Shown: positions 27,122-34,945 of the stretch, piece by piece
How the letters are laid out: every line of letters begins with the position of its first letter
Position numbering within the stretch: the first letter of the stretch is position 1
Source of the DNA: an uncultured Clostridia bacterium
GTDB taxonomy: Bacteria; Bacillota; Clostridia; Oscillospirales; Acutalibacteraceae
Direction of reading: 5' to 3'
Assembly (NCBI GenBank): GCA_945863885.1
Contig: CAMAZY010000004.1
Coordinates: 45,071-109,070, forward strand
Length of the DNA: 64,000 nucleotides
Translations under genes and position numbers: made by a program
Notes under the pieces: generated by a model
The model's input: the letters and a program-made list of their open reading frames with translations, nothing else
What the model was told of the DNA's origin: nothing
The model's database searches: none

Positions 27122-28420
27122 TCAGAATCTTTCAATTTTACTTTCGGAATTGATTTCATCGCCGTAAAACTCGCTGTCTCCGATTGTCGTTTTCACGTTC
27201 CGGAAAGACACATTTTCGGCACTCCGGATAAAGAAGCAGGAATTTTTCTCTTCCTCGATTCCGTAGTCGATGCACGGCCGAAGATCGTAGATTCCGCACG
27301 GCCATTTTGAAGTCTTTTCGACCTCAACGCTGACATTTTCGAATAAGATATCCTGAATCGGGTTATCCTCGGTCGAGAAAAGCAAAACGCCGTTTTCACC
27401 CTTGCAGGTGATATTGCGGTAGCGGACATTCTTTACGCTTCCGCAAACGGTGTTTTCATCACGGCGCAGGCTTGTAATCGTAATCGGCTCTGCGCTTCCC
27501 CACCAGTCCGAGCAAAAACGGCGGGTCTCAATCATAATATTCGAAAAGCTGACGTTTTCGACGTTTCCGCAGTCACGAATCTGAATCGAAAGACCCCGGT
27601 TGCTCCGTGAGATGATGCAGTTATCGACAATAATATTCTTGAAGTCGGCGATTCCCTCCGTGCCGATTTTGATTGCCGCCGAGGTGGATATCAGCGTACA
27701 ACCGGTGATGATGATGTTCTCACAGTTACCATATTCGCTGTTGCCCTTGGAATTTTTCAGGCAGATACAGTCGTCGGCACATTCAACGTGACAGTTAGCG
27801 ATTCTGACGTTCGTACAATGGTCGGGGTCGATGCCGTCGCTGTTGGCGACATCAAGCGGATTTAAAATCCGGATTGCGCTGATTAAAACATCGTCACAGC
27901 CTGCCGGGTGAAGCGTCCAGAACGGCGCATTTTTGATTGTGACGTCCCTGACTGTGATATGATTGCATTTTTCAAGATAAATGCAGGTCGGTCTCGGGTA
28001 AAAGTTACCCGTCACGTAATACTCGCTTTTGCGTTCGACGAAGCTGTAACAGTTGGCGTCGATGACACCCTCACCGCAGATTTCGGCGTTGTCGGCTTCA
28101 AAGCCGTAGATAAACGCAAACGACGGTTTGCCCGTGACGGGGTTTCCGACAAGAGCGGTTTTCGGGTCATTGATCGTGCTGCACGGGCGGATATAGCCGT
28201 CAATGTCTGATGTGGCTTTCAGCACAGCGCCCTTTTGAATATACAGCGACACGTTCGCCTTGAGTGCTATTGAGCTGCTGTAATAAACCGAGCCGCTTTC
28301 GAGCACGACCGTTCCGCCGCCGTTTTCGGCGCAGGTATCAATCGCTTTTTGTATGGCTTTACTGTCATCGGTACTGCCGTTTCCGACAGCACCGAAATCT
28401 TTTACGTTATAATATTTCAT
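27122..28420 (-). CDS. Glycoside hydrolase family 28 (polygalacturonase-like), no signal peptide
   Basis: 432 residues forming a right-handed beta-helix. It starts VKDFGAVGNGSTDDSKAIQKAID, the classic pectate-lyase/GH28 N-terminal motif, and has the catalytic region NSDGIDPDHC and CADDCICLKN (the three Asp). The C-terminal third has repeated short 'NVSFSNI/NVRYRNI' turns. There is no signal peptide, so it should act inside the cell on imported oligosaccharides, or needs another export route. ATG overlaps the stop of the LCAT-like gene (ATGA), an unexpected partner. Exact substrate unknown; rhamnogalacturonan or galacturonan oligomers are typical. Confidence 0.88.
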   Translation of the reverse strand: MKYYNVKDFGAVGNGSTDDSKAIQKAIDTCAENGGGTVVLESGSVYYSSSIALKANVSLYIQKGAVLKATSDIDGYIRPCSTINDPKTALVGNPVTGKPSFAFIYGFEADNAEICGEGVIDANCYSFVERKSEYYVTGNFYPRPTCIYLEKCNHITVRDVTIKNAPFWTLHPAGCDDVLISAIRILNPLDVANSDGIDPDHCTNVRIANCHVECADDCICLKNSKGNSEYGNCENIIITGCTLISTSAAIKIGTEGIADFKNIIVDNCIISRSNRGLSIQIRDCGNVENVSFSNIMIETRRFCSDWWGSAEPITITSLRRDENTVCGSVKNVRYRNITCKGENGVLLFSTEDNPIQDILFENVSVEVEKTSKWPCGIYDLRPCIDYGIEEEKNSCFFIRSAENVSFRNVKTTIGDSEFYGDEINSESKIERF

Positions 28421-30024
28421 TTTTCAACAAATTCATTTATGATGGCGAATACAAGTGCAAAAAGCTTTTCCAGTACTTTGACAAAAAGGCTCTCGATATT
28501 CGTCGGAGCTTCCTCTCCGTCGGTGGGTACGGTTACGTTATCGGTAAGAGATACAAGCTTCTGCGTATTGCGGTCAAGCGCCGTAAACTGCGGATATCTT
28601 GCATCGGTGTGAACGTCAACAGCTTCGTCACTTGTGATAATCCAGGTAGCAAGCTCGCCTGTGCCGGTACCGTAGGTATATTCAACGTGCATCATGTCGT
28701 AAACCACCCAGGTATGCTCGGGAAGAATACCGGTTGCAGCGTCAACAACACCGTCGGTTGATTTGTGGTTGTGGCTTTCATCGGTACAGACAGCGTTTCT
28801 GTTGTACATGCTCTCATCAAGTGTCTTTCCGTAGGGAGCCACGGTGCAGTAGCCGGTCATCAGGTAGGTGTCAATCAGCGTATCGGTGTGTTGAACCGTA
28901 CCCGAGGTCAGCGGAACACTGCCGTAGCCGTAGCCGCCGATGATATAGACGTTTGTGCCGGTTTCCTGCATTCTGTAAATCATTTCAGGAATCTGCTTCT
29001 GCATTACCATGTATTCGTCGGTCTTTTTAAGGAAGCTGTCCGAAAGATTTGCGTAAGCGGTCATTTTCTCCTTGGCACCTTCATAATAGGTGTACGGCAT
29101 CAGCGCCCAGATACCCGGGAAGCAGATGAAGGTATCCTTGAACACCTGCTCATAGAGGGGATTTTTGAGAGCCTTGACAAAGCCGTCAAAGAAGTTCTGG
29201 GCAAGACCGGTTCCGTATTGATTGTAAATGTCGTTGGACACATTGAGGAACAGAGAAAGGAACTGATTGTCCGTCATGAACTTTCCGAAATATTCAAGAG
29301 CCTCGCCGATATTCAGATCGGGATTTTCGTTGAAGAGCTCTCCGACTAATTCCGTTCCGAGGAAAGCGGTTGAACCGTAAAGAAGATTTTTGATTTTTTC
29401 GTTGCCGTATTTATAAACGTAGGAGGAAACGATCGTACCGCCGAAGCTGAATGCCGCGATCGAAACCTTATCGCTTCCGGTTTCCGAAAGTACCTTTTTG
29501 ACAAGAGCGTCAAGATCGTCGGCAAGGTCAAGCGGACTCATTCTCCAGTCATAGTAATGGAAATAGACGTTCTCCCAGCCGATTTTGTCAGCGACGGAAA
29601 CGACCATCTTCGATTCTCCGTTTCCCATCTTCAGGAACGTGTCCTTGTAGTTGCCCGCATTTTCGGGGAACGTTGTCGCCTTGACATTGTAAATCGAGTT
29701 TCCGTCCTCGTCACAGCGCATCAGCTCGAACATGTCGTGAATCGGCGCAAGGCCGTATTTTTCCATAGCTTCCCAGTTCTCCGCAACGACGGAAGCGCCG
29801 AGCGGAAGAACAAGCTTCAAAATATTTTTTACCATTGTATCCTGGGCAATCGGGAAAGCGCTGACACCGGTGTCAGCGTCAACGAGCGGGAACGAACCCA
29901 TACCGCTTACCACGATAACGGGGGTCGGCTTTTCTTCGGCGGCAAAGGCGGCCGAGCAAAGCGAAAGTACCATTAAGAGAGTCAGCACAAGACTCAGAGC
30001 TTTTTTGAAAACATTTTTCTTCAT
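28417..30024 (-). CDS. Secreted LCAT-like alpha/beta hydrolase, paralog 1
   Basis: 535 residues with a signal peptide (basic KKNVFKKA, hydrophobic core, cleavage near AFA-AEE at 26-30). After PVIVVSGMGSFPL (oxyanion-hole strand) come NVYFHYYDWRMSPLDLADDL and the nucleophile elbow IAAFSFGGTIVSSY, where Ser takes the place of GxSxG in the lecithin:cholesterol-acyltransferase manner. The C-terminal part has STDGVVDAATG and MMHVEYTYGTG, whose Asp and His are shared with the next paralog and may finish the triad. Extracellular acyl hydrolase or acyltransferase; substrate unknown. AAAAGGAG before ATG. Confidence 0.78.
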   Translation of the reverse strand: MKKNVFKKALSLVLTLLMVLSLCSAAFAAEEKPTPVIVVSGMGSFPLVDADTGVSAFPIAQDTMVKNILKLVLPLGASVVAENWEAMEKYGLAPIHDMFELMRCDEDGNSIYNVKATTFPENAGNYKDTFLKMGNGESKMVVSVADKIGWENVYFHYYDWRMSPLDLADDLDALVKKVLSETGSDKVSIAAFSFGGTIVSSYVYKYGNEKIKNLLYGSTAFLGTELVGELFNENPDLNIGEALEYFGKFMTDNQFLSLFLNVSNDIYNQYGTGLAQNFFDGFVKALKNPLYEQVFKDTFICFPGIWALMPYTYYEGAKEKMTAYANLSDSFLKKTDEYMVMQKQIPEMIYRMQETGTNVYIIGGYGYGSVPLTSGTVQHTDTLIDTYLMTGYCTVAPYGKTLDESMYNRNAVCTDESHNHKSTDGVVDAATGILPEHTWVVYDMMHVEYTYGTGTGELATWIITSDEAVDVHTDARYPQFTALDRNTQKLVSLTDNVTVPTDGEEAPTNIESLFVKVLEKLFALVFAIINEFVEK

Positions 30025-30045
30025 TTTAAAATTCTCCTTTTCATT

Positions 30046-31662
30046 TTATGCGGCGGCAAAAAGATTTTTGATCGCCGAAACAATATACTTAATAAGGCTT
30101 AAAATCCTTATAAAGATATTCGAATGTTCGTCAAGCTTGTCATTCTTGATTGTGTTCCCCGTAAGGCTCGAAAGCTTTCCGGAAACGAGGTTCAGTTCAA
30201 CAAACTGCGGATAGCTTTCGTTCGTGTGAACGGTCACCTTTTCTTCCGTGAAAACAAGGTAGCACAAAAGCTCAGCCGCACCCGTGCCGTAGGGTAGTCC
30301 TACATGACGGTTATTCTTGATAAACCATGTCTGCTCGGGGAAAGCGCAGGCGGAAGCGTCGATGATGCCGTCGGTCGAAACGTGATTGTGACTCTCGTCC
30401 GCACAGACCGTACCGACCGCCTTATAATCCGAACCGAACGGCTTTCCGTAAGGAGCGGTGACAGCACCGAAGCTTGAATTGGCCGTTTCAATCAGGCAGT
30501 CGCTTTGCTGCCAGGCAGCGTCGGTTGCCGGGAAGCCGACAAAGCCGTAAGCGGAAATAATATAGATGTCACAGCCGTTTTCTTCGGCGGCTTTCATCAG
30601 TTCTTCGCTCTTATTCTCGACATTATAATGATAGTCGTCAAGCTTGTCAATGAGGGTACCCGAAGCGTTTTCGCCGAACAGCAGCGCCTTATCGTTTTCG
30701 TAATAGCTGTCGGGACAAAACGCCCACATACCGGGCATACTTGCAAAAGAATTGCGGAAAATATCGGTATAGGCTCTGTCGCTTAAGGTGTTTATGAACA
30801 TCTCAACAAAAGCGTCGATTTTTTCCATCGCGTTCGGCGTAAGCTCCAGTCCCGTATGTAAAAGTGCAACCAGTGCCTGCACGAGAGCGTTATCCTTTTC
30901 AAAATTGAACATTCTTTCAAGCAGCATATCGGCGGTGATTTTAATATTCTTTCCGAAAAGCTCACCGACTAAATTCAGACCCTTTGACGCCACCATGCAG
31001 TACACAATTTTCTTGACACTGTCACTGCCGTACCGATAAAGGTAAGAATTGACGACCGTTCCGCCCATCGAAGCCGGAACAAGCGTCACCTTACTGCAGT
31101 GCTGTTCGGCTTTGACATCCTCTATATAAGCGTTCAGCGCATCAGCGTGGTCAAGCGGACTCATTCTCCAGTCGTAGTTAAAGAAATAGGTATTCTCCTC
31201 GCCGATTTTGTCGCTGATTGCCTGAATCATGCCGACTTCGTCGTCGATCTTCTCGCTGTTTTGAAAGTCATCGGGATAATTTCCGACATTTCCCGGGAAA
31301 GTTCTTGTGTAAACGGCATGAAGCGACTTTCCGCTTTCGTCCATCGAGACGATTTCGAACAGATCCTCGTAAATCGTGTCGAAGCTTCCGTCGGCGAAAA
31401 TCGTCAGGTCGCCTTTGAGAAAAGCCTCTAAAAGCGGCAGAAGCGACTTTCCGACAACGCTGACAATGCCGCTTGCCGAGGGCGGAAAGACCTGTTCTTC
31501 TTCTCCGCTTTCGTCGCAGAACAGCGGAAACGAACCCATTCCGCTGACGACGATGACGGGTGTCACGCTCTCACTTGCCGCAAAAGCGGACGAGCAAAGC
31601 GACAGCGCCATCAGAATGCACAGCATGAGGCTGATTGCCTTTTTGAGCCATTTGTTTTTCAT
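30046..31662 (-). CDS. Secreted LCAT-like alpha/beta hydrolase, paralog 2
   Basis: About 538 residues; ATG 31,662 preferred (AAAGGA nine bases upstream) over ATG 31,671. Signal peptide, then PVIVVSGMGSFPL identical to paralog 1 over 13 residues, TYFFNYDWRMSPLDHADAL, nucleophile elbow VPASMGGTVVNSY, and C-terminal STDGIIDASA plus NRHVGLPYGTG with the shared Asp and His. Arises by duplication with paralog 1, from which it is separated by only 21 bases. Fifteen bases downstream of pcrA, so it may be co-transcribed with a helicase gene, with no obvious functional link. Confidence 0.78.
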   Translation of the reverse strand: MKNKWLKKAISLMLCILMALSLCSSAFAASESVTPVIVVSGMGSFPLFCDESGEEEQVFPPSASGIVSVVGKSLLPLLEAFLKGDLTIFADGSFDTIYEDLFEIVSMDESGKSLHAVYTRTFPGNVGNYPDDFQNSEKIDDEVGMIQAISDKIGEENTYFFNYDWRMSPLDHADALNAYIEDVKAEQHCSKVTLVPASMGGTVVNSYLYRYGSDSVKKIVYCMVASKGLNLVGELFGKNIKITADMLLERMFNFEKDNALVQALVALLHTGLELTPNAMEKIDAFVEMFINTLSDRAYTDIFRNSFASMPGMWAFCPDSYYENDKALLFGENASGTLIDKLDDYHYNVENKSEELMKAAEENGCDIYIISAYGFVGFPATDAAWQQSDCLIETANSSFGAVTAPYGKPFGSDYKAVGTVCADESHNHVSTDGIIDASACAFPEQTWFIKNNRHVGLPYGTGAAELLCYLVFTEEKVTVHTNESYPQFVELNLVSGKLSSLTGNTIKNDKLDEHSNIFIRILSLIKYIVSAIKNLFAAA

Positions 31663-31685
31663 TGGTACCATTTCCTTTCTTCGTT

Positions 31686-34079
31686 TTACTCCTTTTCAAG
31701 CTTGGCATAATTTGCCATAAGCTTTTTTGTTCCGTGTTTTTCAAAAGCGATTTCCAGCATACTGTCATTTCCCATCGCCTTGACCGAAATGACGACGCCC
31801 TTACCGAACGCCTTACTGATAACCGTCTCGCCGACCTTATAGGAAACCCCTGACGGCTTGTTCGCTTTCGGAACAGATGCCGCCGCTCTCGCCTTTTCTC
31901 TTGAAAGAGCACCGCTTCTCGGAGCAGTTCTCTTGCCCGGGTCGGTAAAGACGGACTCCCGATAAAATTCCTGCGCACGGCTTCGTCCGAACACGCCTTT
32001 TCTTTCGATAAGCTCGGGCGGAATCTCAACGGCGAAGCGGGAAATCTGATTGCGGTTGGTCATGCCGAACAGCATTCTTGTGTTCGCATGAGAAAGATAA
32101 AGCCGCTGTTTGGCTCTTGTGATACCGACGTAAGCCAAACGCCGTTCCTCCTCGACCTCTTCGGAGAAATACCGGCTTTGTTCACCGGGGAAGATGCCCT
32201 CTTCCATTCCGGGGATAAACACAACCGGAAATTCGAGTCCCTTTGCCGAATGAAGCGTCATGAGCACCACGGCGTCCGCCTGGGCGTTATAGTTATCGAT
32301 ATCGGTCATGAGTGCGACTTCTTCGAGGAATCCAGAAAGGGTTGCGTCCTCGTTTTCGGTCTGATAGGTGACAAGGTTCGAGACAAGCTCGGAGATGTTT
32401 TCGATTCTCTCACTGCCCTTTTCCTTATCTGCTTCTAAGTACTGAATATAGTCGGTTTTATCGAGAATCTGTTTAAACAGCTCCTCTATCGTGATTTCGT
32501 CAACAAGAGCGTTCAGCTCCTTTATCATTCCGGAAAAGGCAAGAAGCTTACTGCTCGAACGCTTGAGTGCTTCGTATTCGTCCGCATGAGAAATGACCTC
32601 AAAAACGCTCACGCCGAGTCCGGTTGCGATTTCGAAAGCCTTATTGACCGTCGTATTGCCGATGCCCCTTTTCGGGACATTGATGATTCTTGACAGCCGC
32701 ATATTATCCGAGGGGTTATTGACAACCGTCAGATACGCCATAGCGTCCCGGATTTCCTGCCGTTCGTAAAAGCGTTGACCGCCGATAATACGGTACGGTA
32801 AGCCTGCACGCATCAGACTGCCTTCAATCGAGTTTGACTGTGCGTTCATGCGGTACAAAACGGCGTGATCGCTGAAATGAAACGCACCGTCACGGACGTT
32901 TTCGCTGATCGTATCGGTAATAAAATCGGATTCCTCACGCTCGGTGTCGGCGGTGTACAGGACGATTTTGTCTCCCTTGCCATTATTTGTCCAAAGGCTT
33001 TTACCCTTTCGCTTGCTGTTGTTTGCGATAACGGCGTTCGCCGCATCAAGCACGGTCTGCGTCGAGCGGTAATTCTGCTCAAGCCGGATAAGCTTTGCGT
33101 TGCGGTACTGAAACTCGAAGCCCATGATGTTTTCGATCGTGGCGCCCCGGAAACGGTAGATACTCTGGTCATCGTCGCCGACAACGCAAAGATTTTCGTA
33201 GCCGCCGGCAAGAAGCTGGGTCAGCTTAAACTGTGCGTGGTTAGTATCCTGATACTCGTCAACCATGATATAACGAAAACGCCGCTGATAATACTCACGC
33301 ACGTCCTTGAAGTTCTCTAAAAGCTTTACGGTGTTAACGATGATATCGTCAAAGTCCATCGCATCGGCTTTTTTCAGCTCCTGCTGATACATTTTATATG
33401 CCTGACCGATGCGTACTTTTCTTGCGTCGTTTCCTGCCTGCTCTAAATATTCCTCGGGCGTAATCAGGCAGTCCTTACAGCGGCTGATTTCGGACAAAAT
33501 CGACTTGAGCGACAGGGCACCGTCACTGATGTTCAGCTGTCGCTGACACTCCTTGATAAGCCGCTTTGAGTCGTCCGTGTCGTAAATCGTAAAGTTTTTC
33601 GTATAGCCTAAGTTTTCACCGTAGCGGCGAAGAATTCTTGAACAGCACGAATGAAACGTACTTGCCCAGATTTCCTTTGCGTCGTCGCCGAGCATCTTTT
33701 CGAGTCTCTCTTTCAGCTCGTTCGCCGCCTTATTCGTGAATGTGATCGCTAAAATCTGCCACGGTTTTGCGGGATTGTCCGAAAGCAGGTCTTCGATATC
33801 AAACAGCACGTCCTCGTCGCCGTCAAGGTACTGCTTCATAAGCGAAATATCATTCTCGCTCGGCTCAAAGGCCACAAAGCGGGAATTGTATGCGTCGCCG
33901 TATTTGACAAGGTTTGCGATGCGGTTGACAAGCACGGTGGTTTTTCCGCTGCCTGCCCCCGCAAGAATCAGAAGCGGTCCGTTGACGTGAAAAATCGCTT
34001 CTTTCTGCTTGTCATTCATACGGGTGAAATCTTTTTCGATAATTTGTTTTCTGAGGGTAAAAAATTCTTCCGTTGCCAT
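31686..34079 (-). CDS. pcrA: ATP-dependent DNA helicase PcrA (UvrD/Rep family)
   Basis: 797 residues, slightly longer than usual for PcrA. SF1A helicase motifs in order: Q-motif MNDKQKEAIFHVNGPLLILAGAGSGKTT (Walker A), ITFTNKAANELKER (Ia), MVDEYQDTN (II), VVGDDDQSIYRFRGA (III), RLEQNYRS (IV), VVLMTLHSAKGLEFPVVFIPG (V) and RRLAYVGITRAKQRLYL (VI). The C-terminus (about 735-797) is the PcrA-type Tudor-like domain that binds RNA polymerase (VGETVISKAFGKGVVISV). It acts in repair and replication-transcription conflict. Start ATG with GGAGAAG upstream. The leader carries a MITE. Confidence 0.96.
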   Translation of the reverse strand: MATEEFFTLRKQIIEKDFTRMNDKQKEAIFHVNGPLLILAGAGSGKTTVLVNRIANLVKYGDAYNSRFVAFEPSENDISLMKQYLDGDEDVLFDIEDLLSDNPAKPWQILAITFTNKAANELKERLEKMLGDDAKEIWASTFHSCCSRILRRYGENLGYTKNFTIYDTDDSKRLIKECQRQLNISDGALSLKSILSEISRCKDCLITPEEYLEQAGNDARKVRIGQAYKMYQQELKKADAMDFDDIIVNTVKLLENFKDVREYYQRRFRYIMVDEYQDTNHAQFKLTQLLAGGYENLCVVGDDDQSIYRFRGATIENIMGFEFQYRNAKLIRLEQNYRSTQTVLDAANAVIANNSKRKGKSLWTNNGKGDKIVLYTADTEREESDFITDTISENVRDGAFHFSDHAVLYRMNAQSNSIEGSLMRAGLPYRIIGGQRFYERQEIRDAMAYLTVVNNPSDNMRLSRIINVPKRGIGNTTVNKAFEIATGLGVSVFEVISHADEYEALKRSSSKLLAFSGMIKELNALVDEITIEELFKQILDKTDYIQYLEADKEKGSERIENISELVSNLVTYQTENEDATLSGFLEEVALMTDIDNYNAQADAVVLMTLHSAKGLEFPVVFIPGMEEGIFPGEQSRYFSEEVEEERRLAYVGITRAKQRLYLSHANTRMLFGMTNRNQISRFAVEIPPELIERKGVFGRSRAQEFYRESVFTDPGKRTAPRSGALSREKARAAASVPKANKPSGVSYKVGETVISKAFGKGVVISVKAMGNDSMLEIAFEKHGTKKLMANYAKLEKE

Positions 34080-34095
34080 GAAACTTCTCCAGAAA

Positions 34096-34259
34096 AGGCA
34101 ACCTCTAAAAACTCACGACGTTTGGCATAGTGCCCAAATGATGTCGGATTTTAGGTAAAAACCCGCAGGAATACTCTGTGTATTTCAAGGATTTGGGGCG
34201 GCAAAGACGGCATTAGTTGGGTGCTATGACGAATGCCGGGATGTTTTTAGAGGTTGCCT
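34096..34259. repeat. MITE-like element, 164 bp, in the pcrA leader
   Basis: Perfect 17-bp terminal inverted repeats (34,096-34,112 and 34,243-34,259, core CCTCTAAAAAC) enclose about 130 bp. The arms continue imperfectly inward for another 25 bp or so (GGCATAGTGCCCAAATGATG facing the complement of CATTAGTTGGGTGCTATGAC), so the whole unit can fold into one long hairpin. No open frame inside and no transposase near. It lies between the pcrA promoter and pcrA start. Confidence 0.8.
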
Positions 34260-34276
34260 AAAATGTATACCGATTT

Positions 34277-34305
34277 ATTGTACAATAAAACTACGAAAAA
34301 CTCAA
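34277..34305 (-). promoter_or_regulatory. Sigma-A promoter of pcrA
   Basis: Minus strand TTGAGT (34,300-34,305) and TACAAT (34,277-34,282) with a 17-base spacer. Transcription from here would pass through the MITE before reaching pcrA, giving a leader of about 190 bases. Confidence 0.65.
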
Positions 34306-34405
34306 CAGAAAACGAACGAAAATTTAATATTCTTAATAAAAGAACAAAAACTTAAAAAAATCAACAAGAGCAGCCGAAGCCGCAACCGCTTGCTCCCTCC
34401 CCGAC

Positions 34406-34434
34406 TTGACAGCCGTCCGCTTTCGCTATAAAAT
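34406..34434 (+). promoter_or_regulatory. Sigma-A promoter of the ybaK-like gene
   Basis: TTGACA at 34,406-34,411, 17-base spacer, TAAAAT at 34,429-34,434; the ATG is 31 bases beyond the -10. AAAGGA forms the ribosome site. It is divergent from the pcrA promoter. Confidence 0.8.
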
Positions 34435-34464
34435 AGGAAAAAACAAATCAAAGGACTGAGTAAA

Positions 34465-34941
34465 ATGTCTATCGAAAAAGTCAGAAGCTATTTAGCGAAA
34501 TACGGCTTCGACGAAAGAATACAGGAGTTTGACGTCTCGAGCGCAACCGTTGAGCTTGCCGCCGCCGCACTTGGCTGTGAGGGCAAGAGAATCGCAAAAT
34601 CGCTGATCTTCCTTGTGGACGGACAAGCGGTGATGATTGTTGCCGCCGGCGACGTCAAGGTCGATAACCGCAAGTTCAAGGATCGCTTTCATCAGAAAGC
34701 CACCATGCTCACCGCCGAGCAGGTCGAAACGCTTATCGGTCATAAGGTCGGCGGCGTCTGCCCGTTCGCAATCAATGACGGCGTTTCCGTTTATCTTGAC
34801 GAGTCGCTCCGGCGCTTCGAGACGGTCTTTCCCGCCTGCGGAAGCAGTAACAGCGCCATTGAGCTGACGATTCCGGAGCTTGAAAAGCTTTCGGGCTATC
34901 AGGAATGGGTCGATGTCTGCAAGATCAGACAGGCGGAGTAA
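34465..34941 (+). CDS. YbaK/EbsC-family aminoacyl-tRNA deacylase (Cys-tRNA(Pro) deacylase-like)
   Basis: 158 residues, standard length. The fold is that of the ProRS editing (INS) domain: GCEGKRIAKSLIFLVDGQAVMIV near the centre, with the conserved Lys, then GDVKVDNRKFK and IGHKVGGVCPFAI, the glycine loop that forms the active site, and YLDESLRRFETVFPACGS. The family hydrolyses mischarged tRNAs, most often Cys-tRNA(Pro). Ends four bases before the next gene, with which it forms an operon. Confidence 0.9.
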   Translation: MSIEKVRSYLAKYGFDERIQEFDVSSATVELAAAALGCEGKRIAKSLIFLVDGQAVMIVAAGDVKVDNRKFKDRFHQKATMLTAEQVETLIGHKVGGVCPFAINDGVSVYLDESLRRFETVFPACGSSNSAIELTIPELEKLSGYQEWVDVCKIRQAE

Positions 34942-34945
34942 TAAC

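Noticed and set aside
34096..34259. Complete insertion sequence in the pcrA leader
   Set aside because: Only 164 bases and no transposase frame, so at most a non-autonomous element.
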